Source: Burkholderiales bacterium | GTDB taxonomy: Bacteria; Pseudomonadota; Gammaproteobacteria; Burkholderiales; SG8-39 | Direction: 5' to 3' | NCBI GenBank assembly: GCA_027493935.1 | Contig: JAOSJV010000010.1 | Location: forward strand, 186,001-250,000 | DNA: 64,000 bases | Shown: positions 46,292 through 56,362 of the stretch, piece by piece | Layout of the letters: each line of letters starts with the position of its first letter | How positions within the stretch are numbered: position 1 is the first letter of the stretch | Translations under genes and position numbers: made by a program | The notes under the pieces: generated by a model | What the model was told of the DNA's origin: nothing | The model's input: only the letters and a program-made list of their open reading frames with translations | Databases searched by the model: none

Positions 46292-46873
46292 GTGAATCGC
46301 ATCCACGCCTACGCTGCCGTGCTGCTGCTTCTGCTCGGGCCGGCCACCGCAGCTTCGGCGCAGGCCGCCGACGCCGTGCTGTCGTTGGCCGAGCTCGCGA
46401 AGCCCGGGCGCGTCCTGGTGTTGCGTCATGCGATCGCGCCGGGCGTGGGCGACCCGGGGCATTTCGTCCTTGGGGACTGCTCGACCCAGCGCAATCTCGA
46501 CGCTGCCGGACGCGCGCAGGCAGCCGAGCTTGGCCGGCGGCTCGCGCGCGCCGGCATCACGCCGGCCAGGGTCTACTCCAGCCAGTGGTGCCGCAGCCTG
46601 GATACCGCACGGCTGCTCGGCCTGGGGCCGGTCGAGGAACTCCCCGCACTCAACTCCTTCTTCGCCCGACCGCAGAACCGCGAGCCGCAGATGTCCGCAC
46701 TGCGTGCGTTCCTCGCCCAGCTACCGGCCGACGGACGGCCGGTCGTGCTGGTGACGCACCAGGTCGTGATCAGCGCGCTCGCCGGACGCAGCCCGGGTTC
46801 GGGCGGCGGCGTCATCCTCGCCCTGGACGGGACGCGCGAACCTCGCGTCCTCGGCGAGCTGGGGGCGAACTGA
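46292..46873 (+). CDS. Exported histidine phosphatase family protein (SixA/PGM-like)
   Basis: A 193-residue protein: signal peptide MNRIHAYAAVLLLLLGPATAASAQA, then GRVLVLRHAIAPG (RHG-type motif here RHA), STQRNLDAAGRAQAAELGRRLARAGITPARVYSSQWCRSLDTARLLG (second Arg) and VLVTHQVVISALAG (second His). The catalytic His-Arg-Arg-His set is present. It probably acts in the periplasm on small phosphate esters. GTG 46292 is the start; it lies ~40 bases past the second repeat unit. Confidence 0.88.
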   Translation: MNRIHAYAAVLLLLLGPATAASAQAADAVLSLAELAKPGRVLVLRHAIAPGVGDPGHFVLGDCSTQRNLDAAGRAQAAELGRRLARAGITPARVYSSQWCRSLDTARLLGLGPVEELPALNSFFARPQNREPQMSALRAFLAQLPADGRPVVLVTHQVVISALAGRSPGSGGGVILALDGTREPRVLGELGAN

Positions 46874-46894
46874 CCGCACCTCACCGGCCGACAA

Positions 46895-47132
46895 TCACCC
46901 GCACTTGCCGCTTCCGGGACTGACGAACTCGCCCGTTCCGTCCTCGGGCATGTGCCACAGGCGCGTTTGCGCCCTCGGCTCGCCGCCCTCGTACCGCACG
47001 ACCACCGCCCGGTAGCAGGGCGCGAGCGACTCGAGCGCGATGCGCCGCAGCCCCTCCTCGGACGCGATGCCGAGCGCAATGACCCGTTTGGCTTACCTCC
47101 GCGCCCGCCGTGATCGGCGCGCGCCAGGTCAC
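46895..47132 (-). CDS. Hypothetical protein, fragmentary (frameshift)
   Basis: I do not recognise this gene. In one frame the DNA reads VIALGIASEEGLRRIALESLAPCYRAVVVRYEGGEPRAQTRLWHMPEDGTGEFVSPGSGKCG to a stop at 46895, which looks like real protein (balanced composition, no Arg-run shadow pattern). Upstream the plausible continuation TWRAPITAGAEVSQTG is in another frame, joined near 47088. A start codon is not clear; GTG 47132 is only the ORF-track choice and more protein may lie upstream. The length and ends are uncertain. Confidence 0.35.
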
Positions 47133-47413
47133 GAACCCGCGCCCGAGCGCGTGTCCGTCGCGAATTGCCGGCGTCGCACGACAGCGCGGCAGAACGCCGT
47201 CGTTGCCGCAAAGAAGGCGGTGCGAAGCCTCGGTGCTCGCTCGTGCGAGACCTGCCCGCGAACAGCGTCACCGGGCGGCGGGAGGCCAGAGTGCGGTTCC
47301 GTCCCGACTCGACGACTTACTGGCGCCCGCGTTCGCGGCAACGACTCACCGGAAGACCCGGCTTGCGCGGAGATGGCGCCCGCACAGTTTGCCCCCTGCC
47401 GGCGGGCGCTTGG

Positions 47414-49364
<1,951 letters not shown>

Positions 49365-49507
49365 CGTGGGGCGGATCGCGAAGCTGCTGCGCCTTGGTGA
49401 ACTTTCCAGTGTACCGCGACTGCAGTGTCCTTTTCCGGGCCGATTGCCGCGCGTGCGCGCAACTGCTAGGCTTCGAGCGCTTCCGCGGCGCGAGGCACCG
49501 GGTCGGG

Positions 49508-50699
49508 ATGGCCCTTCCAGGCAACACTGTCTACGACGCGCTCGTGGTGGGCGCCGGTCCGGCGGGCGCCCACCTCGCCCGCCTGCTCGCCCGGACCGGG
49601 CGGCGCGTCGCGCTCCTCGACAAGTCGCGCGTCCCGCGAGACAAGACCTGCGGCGGCGGGCTCTCGCGCAAGGCGATCGCGCTCCTCGACTGCGACGTGG
49701 CGCCGACGGCTCACGCGTGGATCAAGGGCGCGATCCTCACTTTCGGCCACCGGCTCACCCGCGTCAGGGAGTTCGAGCAGCCGGCGGGTTGCAACGGAGC
49801 TGCGCAGCGAGTTCGATCATCTTCTGGTCAGGCAGGCCTGCGGCGCCGGCGCGCGGCTGCTCGAGGCGACCGCCTTCCTCGACCTTCGCTTCCGCGGCGA
49901 TCTGGTCGAGGTGACGACGAGCCGCGGCACGCTCGCGTGCCGGCGGGTGTTTGCCGCCGACGGCGTCGCGAGCGCGGTGCGCGCGAAGCTCTTCGGCAGG
50001 CGGGCGGTCGCCTACGTCCCGGCGCTCGAGGCGCTGGTGCGCGTGCCGGCCGCCGCACACGAGCGGTTCGCCGAGCGCGTCGTGCTCGACTTCGGCGGCA
50101 TGCCGCACGGCTACGGCTGGATCTTCCCGAAGCGCGACCACCTCAACGTCGGCGTCTACTCGCCCTTCGGCGGCAGCGCGCTGCGTGCGCACCTCGAGCG
50201 ATTCATGGCGCGCTGCCCCGAGCTCGGCCGCCGCCGCGCCATCGAGCACCGCGGCTTCGCGATCCCGCTGCGCAACGCCGCCGGCGTCTTCGAGCACGGC
50301 CCGGTCGCGCTCGTTGGCGACGCAGCCGGACTCGCCGAGGCGATCTTCGGCGAGGGCATCTACTTCGCGCTCGCGAGCGCGGCGCTCGCGGCGCAGGCCG
50401 AGACCGAGTGCGAGCGCGGCGCGGCGCCGCTTCGCTACAGCGCGCTGCTGCGCGCGCGGCTGCTGCCCGAGCTGCGCGCGGCGTGGTGGCTCGCGCGGCT
50501 CCTTTTCGCCTGCCCCGAGTTCTCGTTCGGCCACCTCGTGCGCAACGACCGCGCGAGCGACCTTTTCGCCGGCGTGATCACCGGCGAGACGCGCTATCGC
50601 GATTGTCTGCGCCAGATCCTGCTCGCGGCGCCGAAGTGGCTGTTCCGGGAGCGGACGCCACATGAGCTTCCCCCGCTCGGGCCCGGCGTGCCCGGTTAG
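49508..50699 (+). CDS. Geranylgeranyl-reductase-family FAD-dependent oxidoreductase (one frameshift)
   Basis: A ~396-residue flavoprotein: VYDALVVGAGPAGAHLARLLARTGRRVALLDKSRVPRDKTCGGGLSRKAIALLD is the FAD domain of the GGR/digeranylgeranylglycerophospholipid-reductase family (the PRDKxCGGGL motif binds FAD). After a frameshift near 49795 it continues VFAADGVASAVRAKLFG, GYGWIFPKRDHLNVGVY and GPVALVGDAAGLAEAIFGEGIYFALASAALAAQ, the second FAD motif. The family reduces isoprenoid double bonds; other substrates are possible. ATG 49508 has a weak ribosome site. It is divergent from the exporter gene. Confidence 0.87.
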
Positions 50700-50714
50700 G
50701 AAACCGCCGGTCCG

Positions 50715-50790
50715 GTCACCCCCGGACGCGGGGATCCAGGAAAGCGCCGACTGCTCACGGGCGCACGCCCCCCGGCGCGCGCGGGGATGA
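50715..50790. repeat. Degenerate REP-like palindromes in a convergent gap
   Basis: GTCACCCCCGGACGCGGGGATCCAG (50715-50739) and CGCGCGCGGGGATGACGGG (50775-50793) match the ATCCCCGCG..CGCGGGGATGAC family in both orientations. They separate the convergent flavoprotein and protease genes. Confidence 0.7.
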
Positions 50791-50893
50791 CGGGTTGCCC
50801 GCCGATCAGCGGACTTTCACACGGCCTGTTGCGCGGGAATGACAAGCTCCTCCGCGGTCGGTCTGCTCCGCCTTCGCCGGAACGACGCCCGCC

Positions 50894-53392
50894 TCAGGTG
50901 TTCGAGAGCATCTTGATCAGGTTCGGCATGCCGCTGCCCTGGATGTACGGGTCGCGGCCGAGGTCGGTGCAGTTGCCGAGCAGGATCCGCTTGACGCGCT
51001 CCGGGTAGCCGACGAACTCCTTGCGGATCGAGAGGAAGGCGGCGAGCAGCCCCGCCACGTGCGGCGTCGCCATGCTGGTGCCGCTCATCTCGATGTAGAG
51101 ATCGCGCGCGGTGGGGTTCGCCTTCTTCCTGAACGCGTGGTACGCGGAGAGGACCTGCTCGCCCGGAGCCACCAGGTCGGGCTTGCGCCGCCCGTCGGCG
51201 GTCGGACCGCGCGACGAGAAGAACGACACGCCGTAGGTGTGCGGGCGCGACTTGTGGATCGAGCCGATCGCGATCGCCTCCTCGAGGTTGGCCGGATCGC
51301 CGATCGAGAGATCCATGTTGGCCGGCACCTCGCCACCCTCGGCCTTGAGCAGTGCGTAGCCCTCGTTGCCGGCGGCGAGGCACACGAGCACCCCCTGGTT
51401 CCACAGCCGCCGCAGCTCCTGGCAGAGCGGCGTGTGGCCGCAGCCGTACACGCTCGGGTCGAAGCCGCCGCCGAGGCTCAGGTTGACGCCGTGGACGAGG
51501 AGCTGCCCGGCGCGCTCGTTCAGCTCCGCGACCTTGTCAAGCGCCTTGATGATCCAGGAGTCCTGCCCGTTGCCGCCGTCGTCGAGCACCTTGAAGCCGT
51601 AGAGCTTCGCCTGCGGCGCCATCCCCTGGAGCTCGACCGCGTCGCCGCCCGCCTCGAGCGGCACCTTCATCCGGCCGGCGATGATCCCGGCGACGTGGGT
51701 GCCGTGCCCGTTGCCGTCGAGCGCGGCGAAACCCTGCTCCCCGGGAAGCAGCTCGCGCGCCTCGCCCTGCTGGGTGCAGTCCCACTGCGCCACGACGTTC
51801 GCGAACTCGGCGAAGTGCGGATGATCCGCGCGGATGCCGGTGTCGAGCACCGCCCAGTTGATGCCGCGGCCGGTCGCCTGGTAGCCGATGCTCGCCGGGC
51901 GCGCCTGGATCGTGTGGGTCGACTCGTGGATCAGCGCGCGCTTGCTCGCGTTGCGCCAGACCTTCTCGATCTTGAGGTCGAAGAAGAGCGTGCGCAGGCT
52001 CTCGAGCTCGAGCCGGGTGAGCTTCGCCGCGACGAAACGGCGCATGAGGTCGATCTCGGCCTCGGCCACCGGGTCGCCGGTCGTCTCGACCAGTTGCGCG
52101 ATGGTCGACCGCACGCGCTCACGGATCGCGTCGAGCGAGCCGCCGGCCGACGTTCCGGCATCGGGCGCGCGCAGCTGGATGAGCGTCGGATGCCGCGCCT
52201 CGCGACGCCCGTTCTCGATGTCGCGCACGAGATCCTTCACGAGCACCGCGCGCCCGGTGATCTGGGCGAACGCGTGGCCGACCACCTCGCGCACCGCCTC
52301 GCGCGCGAAGCCGGTGCGCAAGTAGCCGGTCGCCGAGTGCGGATGGCGCGGCGAGTCGGGGTTGAGGCCGACCCCGGCGTGGTTCTCGATCGTGCCGCCC
52401 TCGAAGTCGTTCGAGATGTCCGGGTCGGCCGCGACCGGATCCAGGCGATCGGCGATGTTCACCCAGCGCGCGACGCACTCCGGCACCTCGAGCGGGCCCC
52501 ACTCCTTCAGCACGTCCTGCACCTCGTCGAGGCCGAGCGGCGAGCCGAGCGTCAGGAAGAGGCGCACGTCCGCGTCGGCCCTGGCGAGCCGCCTGAGCAC
52601 GTTGTAGGCGATCATGGTGCCCTGGCTGTGCGCAACGACGACGAACGGCCCGCCGCCCGCGCTCAGCCGGTCGACGAGCGTCTGCTCCATCCTCGCCCGG
52701 CGATCCGGGTGGAACAGGAAATCGTTGACGTCGCGCAGGAACGTGCTCGAGAGAAACCGCGTCACGAGCTTGCGCAGGAACGGCGGCAGCGGAAGGATCT
52801 TCACATGGACGTCGCGCGCCGCGGGTCCGGCCGGCGGCACTGCGCCCGCGAGGATGCGCCCCGAGAGCTTGCGCAGCATGCGCTGCTCGGCCGGATCGGT
52901 CGTGAGCGTGCGGATCTCGGCGTCGAGCGCCGCCGCGGCATCGAACTCGCGCCCCGCGGCGAGCGCGGAGGCCGCGGCGACGCCGCTGCTCGCGCTGCCG
53001 GCGAGCCCGCCTTCGTCCGAGATCGTGTCGCCCGCCGAGCAGTCCTCCGCGAGCGGCTCCGGGTAGTACTCGCGGTTCGCCCAGTACGCCATGCGCGTCC
53101 GGTCGCCCATCTCGACGCCGAAGAGCCCCGTGTCCCACTGGCACTTGAGGATCGAGGCCTCGGGCTTGTTGCCGATGCCGTGAATGAAGATCACCGTCTG
53201 CGCGGCCGGCTGGACCCCCGACTTCACCGTCAGGGGAGCGCGCACCGGCGCCGGCCGGCGTCGAGGCCTTGCGCCGGCGCCGGCCGGCGCCGAGAGCTTC
53301 AAGCGCTCGAGACGCGCGCTCTTCTTGCGTGCTGTGGCCGACTTGCGGGAACCCTTGGCGCTCGATCTCGCGGCGCGCTTTGCCATGGCCAT
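50894..53392 (-). CDS. Fusion of an alpha/beta-hydrolase (lipase-like) domain and a subtilisin-type S8 serine protease
   Basis: An 832-residue intact protein. After a basic N-terminus (MAMAKRAARSSAKGSRKSATARKK), residues ~65-330 look like an alpha/beta hydrolase: TVIFIHGIGNK (oxyanion strand), VVVAHSQGTMIAYNVL (nucleophile elbow GxSxG variant AHSQG), FLTLGSPLGLDE. Residues ~520-825 are a subtilase with the Asp in WAVLDTGIRADH, His in GNGHGTHVAGIIAG, Asn in LAAGNEG and Ser in MSGTSMATPHVAGLLAA. The linker (~370-510) has helical, charged character. There is no export signal, so it is probably cytoplasmic. I know of no standard enzyme with this order; two hydrolases in one chain suggest an effector or a processing/toxin role. 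Confidence 0.85.
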   Translation of the reverse strand: MAMAKRAARSSAKGSRKSATARKKSARLERLKLSAPAGAGARPRRRPAPVRAPLTVKSGVQPAAQTVIFIHGIGNKPEASILKCQWDTGLFGVEMGDRTRMAYWANREYYPEPLAEDCSAGDTISDEGGLAGSASSGVAAASALAAGREFDAAAALDAEIRTLTTDPAEQRMLRKLSGRILAGAVPPAGPAARDVHVKILPLPPFLRKLVTRFLSSTFLRDVNDFLFHPDRRARMEQTLVDRLSAGGGPFVVVAHSQGTMIAYNVLRRLARADADVRLFLTLGSPLGLDEVQDVLKEWGPLEVPECVARWVNIADRLDPVAADPDISNDFEGGTIENHAGVGLNPDSPRHPHSATGYLRTGFAREAVREVVGHAFAQITGRAVLVKDLVRDIENGRREARHPTLIQLRAPDAGTSAGGSLDAIRERVRSTIAQLVETTGDPVAEAEIDLMRRFVAAKLTRLELESLRTLFFDLKIEKVWRNASKRALIHESTHTIQARPASIGYQATGRGINWAVLDTGIRADHPHFAEFANVVAQWDCTQQGEARELLPGEQGFAALDGNGHGTHVAGIIAGRMKVPLEAGGDAVELQGMAPQAKLYGFKVLDDGGNGQDSWIIKALDKVAELNERAGQLLVHGVNLSLGGGFDPSVYGCGHTPLCQELRRLWNQGVLVCLAAGNEGYALLKAEGGEVPANMDLSIGDPANLEEAIAIGSIHKSRPHTYGVSFFSSRGPTADGRRKPDLVAPGEQVLSAYHAFRKKANPTARDLYIEMSGTSMATPHVAGLLAAFLSIRKEFVGYPERVKRILLGNCTDLGRDPYIQGSGMPNLIKMLSNT

Positions 53393-53502
53393 CCCCCGAA
53401 CTCGAGCGTGGATAGACAGCGACGTGCAAGGTACGATACCACGAGGATGCGCGCCCTCAATCCCGAAAGCATGGTCGCCGTCCCCGCACGAGAACCGCCG
53501 TC

Positions 53503-53522
53503 ATCCCCGCGAACGCGGGGAT
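53503..53522. repeat. REP-like palindrome
   Basis: ATCCCCGCG-AA-CGCGGGGAT, flanked by GTC and CCA as in the other family members of this window. Confidence 0.85.
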
Positions 53523-53615
53523 CCACTGGGCCCTCGACCGGGCCGGAGACGCATTGCGCGCTCCCGCCCCCGACAATCTCCTTCGGGAGCAGGCTTCGCG
53601 AGCGCGACGTACCCT

Positions 53616-53882
53616 TCAAACCCGCTTGCGCCGGTCGGAAAACGCGACCAACTCCGCGCGCACCTCGTCGATGTTCGCCTTGATCCGGGCCCGGACTTCC
53701 TCGGGGACTTCCCGCGTGAGCTCCTCCGCGATCGCGGCTTGCCGCTCGACGCTCGCGAGCAGGTCCCGGCGCAAGCGCTCGATCCTGGCCGCGAGCTCGT
53801 GCAGCGTCGGCTGGCTCGCAATCGTTGCGGCGGCGCCCCGGGGCTCCCCCGGCAGCGCGACGACTTCAGCACGGCGGCGCAT
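53616..53882 (-). CDS. Small coiled-coil protein, possible antitoxin-like partner
   Basis: An 88-residue protein I do not recognise: MRRRAEVVALPGEPRGAAATIASQPTLHELAARIERLRRDLLASVERQAAIAEELTREVPEEVRARIKANIDEVRAELVAFSDRRKRV. It has a short basic N-terminus and a long amphipathic helical part (residues ~25-80) likely to form a coiled coil. Its ATG overlaps the stop of the upstream DUF4258-like gene by one base (TGATG), so the two are translated together. A toxin-antitoxin pair is one reading; the partner may bind the toxin-like protein. Confidence 0.65.
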   Translation of the reverse strand: MRRRAEVVALPGEPRGAAATIASQPTLHELAARIERLRRDLLASVERQAAIAEELTREVPEEVRARIKANIDEVRAELVAFSDRRKRV

Positions 53883-54181
53883 CAGGCGTACCGCCGGATG
53901 CGCCGGTGGCGGTGCCCGACGGTGGTGAGCGCAGCGTCGCGCGCCATCACCGCGCAGGTGCTCGGTCCCTTGCCGAGCGCGTTCAGCGACGCCTCGCCGA
54001 GCGCGCGCTCGATTCTGCGACGCCCGCGCTCGTCGAGGTAGAAGACGCTCGGACCGCGGGGCTGGTGCTCGGCGCGGCGGAACGCGAGGCGCGTTGCGCG
54101 CCCGGCGTCGTCGATGCCGCGCGGCCTGATGCGCGTGCGCGCATGCGCGGTGCATTGGGGCGGAACACTGCCGGCCTCCAT
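53882..54181 (-). CDS. DUF4258-like small protein (toxin-like)
   Basis: A 99-residue protein: HARTRIRPRGIDDAGRATRLAFRRAEHQPRGPSVFYLDERGRRRIERALG and CAVMARDAALTTVGHRHRRIRRYA. The initial HARxRxxxRGI followed by a beta strand and an Arg-rich C-terminus is the pattern of the DUF4258/RelE-like small-protein group. ATG 54181 is used. It is coupled to the small helical protein downstream. Assignment as a toxin is inference from the pattern and neighbourhood. Confidence 0.55.
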   Translation of the reverse strand: MEAGSVPPQCTAHARTRIRPRGIDDAGRATRLAFRRAEHQPRGPSVFYLDERGRRRIERALGEASLNALGKGPSTCAVMARDAALTTVGHRHRRIRRYA

Positions 54182-54857
54182 GGACGCCTCCCTGCCGAAG
54201 AAGGCTCCCCCTTTTGGCCGGCATTGTAGAGTGGCATTCGCGCCGCGGCCCGGCGAAATTGCGGCTCGACGGCCCAAGCGGATGATTTTCCGGAACCGGT
54301 TGCGAAGTAGTGCGCACGATCGAGCCGTGCCTACGGGGTACCGCACGCATCCCGCCCCTGGCCGCCGTCTGCGGCCCGCACGCGACGCGGTCGAGGAAGT
54401 CTGCCCGGCACGCACCCGCGTCTCACCGATACGTGTCGCCGCAAGGACCTGCGTCCACCCCTAGGACCCGACCGAGCATCGCTCCGACGAAACCTTCGTC
54501 CCCCGGACGCACCGCTTCGGCGGGACGCGGGTTGACGCCCGAGGGATCGCCTGCCTGCTCGCGCGAGGCATCACCTTCCCGCTGCGATGCGGTGCGAGCA
54601 TGCGCAATCAACGGCTTGCCGGATGCCCGGCTTCGCGGAGAAGACTGATGCACAGCGCTCCCAGACGCGATCTCGGCAAGATCGCAGCCCTGCTCCCGAG
54701 GGCGCGACGAATGGAGTCCGACAGCGGTGCGCGCGGCCCGCGCAGCCATTCGGCCGCATCCGCAATCTTGCGAGGAATCCCGCTGGCCGCTCGGCGTCCG
54801 CAGGGCCGCTCGCCGAGCAGCGCAGCGCTCGCCGGCGCGCAAGTACCGCTCGAGGTG
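54182..54857. other. Intergenic stretch of ~675 bases without a supported gene
   Basis: ORFs in all frames are short or have shadow-like composition (strings of Arg, Ala, Ser), none with a family pattern. No palindrome of the REP type is seen. It separates the DUF4258-like pair from the ATPase operon. Confidence 0.5.
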
Positions 54858-55589
54858 TCACGCCGCGAGCGCGGTCTGCGCCCGCCAGGGGTCGAACTCC
54901 GGCGGCAGCAGCTCGAGGATCGCCTGCCCCGGCATGCCGTAGACGTCGTAGGTCACGTCGAGCTGCTGGAGCACGCGCACGAAGCGGCGCACCGTGCCCG
55001 GCGCGGCATTCGACTGCGCGCCTCGCCTCGGCAGGCCGCGCGCTCGCTCGAGGTAGAGCCCATTCAGCGCCTCGAGCACGCCGCGGCTCGCGATGAGATC
55101 GGTGCGGCTCGTGATCTCCTGGTACACCTGCTGCTCGACGTGCAGCGGTCCCGAGAGCACGAGGATCGCGTGGCCCCGATGGCGGCGGTAGACCGCATAC
55201 GGCCCGTAGAGCAAGTGCCGGTAGCGATAGCGGAAGCTGAAGTCCGGCACGTGGCGGTAGTCGAGCCCGGGACGGCGCGCACCCTCGGCGCGCGGCGGGC
55301 ACACCTGGTCGAAGTAGTAGAGCGAGAGCCACGCCCACAGGCCGCGGTTGCCCTCCACCTCCTCGGGCGGGAGCGGCGCGAGCCGCCGCCACAGGTACTC
55401 GCCGGCGCTCCAGCGCATCGCGAAGCGCTCGCGCTCGACCGTCGCCTCGGCCGAGAGCGCGGTGCTCGCCTGCGGGTCTTCGAGCAGCGCGGCGGGCGGC
55501 GCCTCGCGCGCCCCCTCGCGCACCCGCGCGAGATAGGCGCGAAACTTCTCGAGCCCCGCCGGCGTGAGCGCGCGCACGAGCTCGGTCAT
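54858..55589 (-). CDS. Hypothetical protein resembling DUF6339-type proteins of ATPase defence operons
   Basis: A 243-residue soluble protein: MTELVRALTPAGLEKFRAYLARVREG, then NRGLWAWLSLYYFDQVCPPRAEG, DYRHVPDFSFRYRYRHLLYGPYAVYRRHRGHAILVLSGPLHVEQQVYQEITSRTDLIASRGVLEALNGLYLE and RRFVRVLQQLDVTYDVYGMPGQAILELLPPEFDPW. The LWxWLxLYYF...RHLLYGPYxxY...SRTDLI pattern matches, from memory, a family often found with GHKL ATPases and Z1-type helicases in restriction-like operons; this is not verified. It is the last gene of a three-gene operon and starts one base inside the upstream stop region. Confidence 0.6.
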   Translation of the reverse strand: MTELVRALTPAGLEKFRAYLARVREGAREAPPAALLEDPQASTALSAEATVERERFAMRWSAGEYLWRRLAPLPPEEVEGNRGLWAWLSLYYFDQVCPPRAEGARRPGLDYRHVPDFSFRYRYRHLLYGPYAVYRRHRGHAILVLSGPLHVEQQVYQEITSRTDLIASRGVLEALNGLYLERARGLPRRGAQSNAAPGTVRRFVRVLQQLDVTYDVYGMPGQAILELLPPEFDPWRAQTALAA

Positions 55590-56362
55590 CAGAGCGCCCC
55601 TCGCCCGAGCGCGCGTTCGAAGCGCACGCGCGCGTCGCGCGCGCGGCAGAACGCTTCCACCGCCTGGTCGATCCACTGCGTCTTGCGCGCGGCCGCCTCC
55701 TCGCCCACGCCCTGCGGCGGCGCCTCCACGCCCGGCAGCGCGCAGGCGTAGCGCAGCCACAGGCTCGTCCAGTCCGACGCATCGAAGTCCGGGTCGGCCT
55801 GGTCCTCGTCGAAGAGCACCGCGTGCAGGATCTGGCGCACCACCTCGGGATAGACGAGTGCGAGGAACGGAGTCGGCCGAGCGCGCGGCCTCGCCCACGT
55901 CGGCGATGCGGCGGTTGAGCTCCAGCACCGGCCAGTCGGTGAGCTCGAGCCGCCACACGCGCTCGCCGAGATCGGTGAGCTCCACCGGCAGCAGCGGCTG
56001 CTTGCGCGTCTCGTCCTCCTCGGGCCTGAGCGGCGAGGAGCTTGTCGGCCACCGCGAGCAGGAGCCCGTGGCGGTCGTCCACCACCTGTGAGGCGGAACT
56101 TCGGCAGCGGGCTCCGCGTGATCTCGGCCAGGCGCAGGTCGGCCGGGGTCTCGCGCTTCGCGACCGTGCCGAACGCGAAGCGCATGTAGGAAGTGGCGTT
56201 GTAGGCCTCGACGTACACGCGCGAGGCGGGCGGGAAGTCGAATTCGCCGAGGTCGTAGTCGGCGTCGAACGCCCACACCCCGCCCGCCGCCGGCACCAGG
56301 CGCACCGTCACCTTCGCGCGCGGGATGCGCCGGCGGCCGGTGAAGTTCAGGCGCCGCATCAT
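55589..56362 (-). CDS. Hypothetical protein of the GHKL-ATPase operon (several frameshifts)
   Basis: A ~257-residue protein I do not recognise. It begins MMRRLNFTGRRRIPRAKVTVRLVPAAGGVWAFDADYDLGEFDFPPASRVYVEAYNATSYMRFAFGTV (beta-rich), continues through HGLLLAVADKLLA, RKQPLLPVELTDLGERVWRLELTDWPVLELNRRIADV and ends PFLALVYPEVVRQILHAVLFDEDQADPDFDASDWTSLWLRYACALPGVEAPP...QWIDQAVEAFCRARDARVRFERALG. At least three frame changes are needed. Its start overlaps the ATPase stop (ATGATG context). The position between ATPase and the DUF6339-like gene suggests a complex subunit. Confidence 0.65.
   Translation of the reverse strand: MMRRLNFTGRRRIPRAKVTVRLVPAAGGVWAFDADYDLGEFDFPPASRVYVEAYNATSYMRFAFGTVAKRETPADLRLAEITRSPLPKFRLTGGGRPPRAPARGGRQAPRRSGPRRTRRASSRCCRWSSPISASACGGSSSPTGRCWSSTAASPTWARPRARPTPFLALVYPEVVRQILHAVLFDEDQADPDFDASDWTSLWLRYACALPGVEAPPQGVGEEAAARKTQWIDQAVEAFCRARDARVRFERALGRGAL

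Noticed and set aside
51059-53683. An 874-codon plus-strand ORF
   Set aside because: It is antisense to the hydrolase-protease fusion whose catalytic motifs are complete; composition is shadow-like.
54423-54842. A 139-codon minus-strand ORF in the gap before the ATPase operon
   Set aside because: No family pattern, no ribosome site, and Arg/Ala/Ser-rich composition like other shadows.
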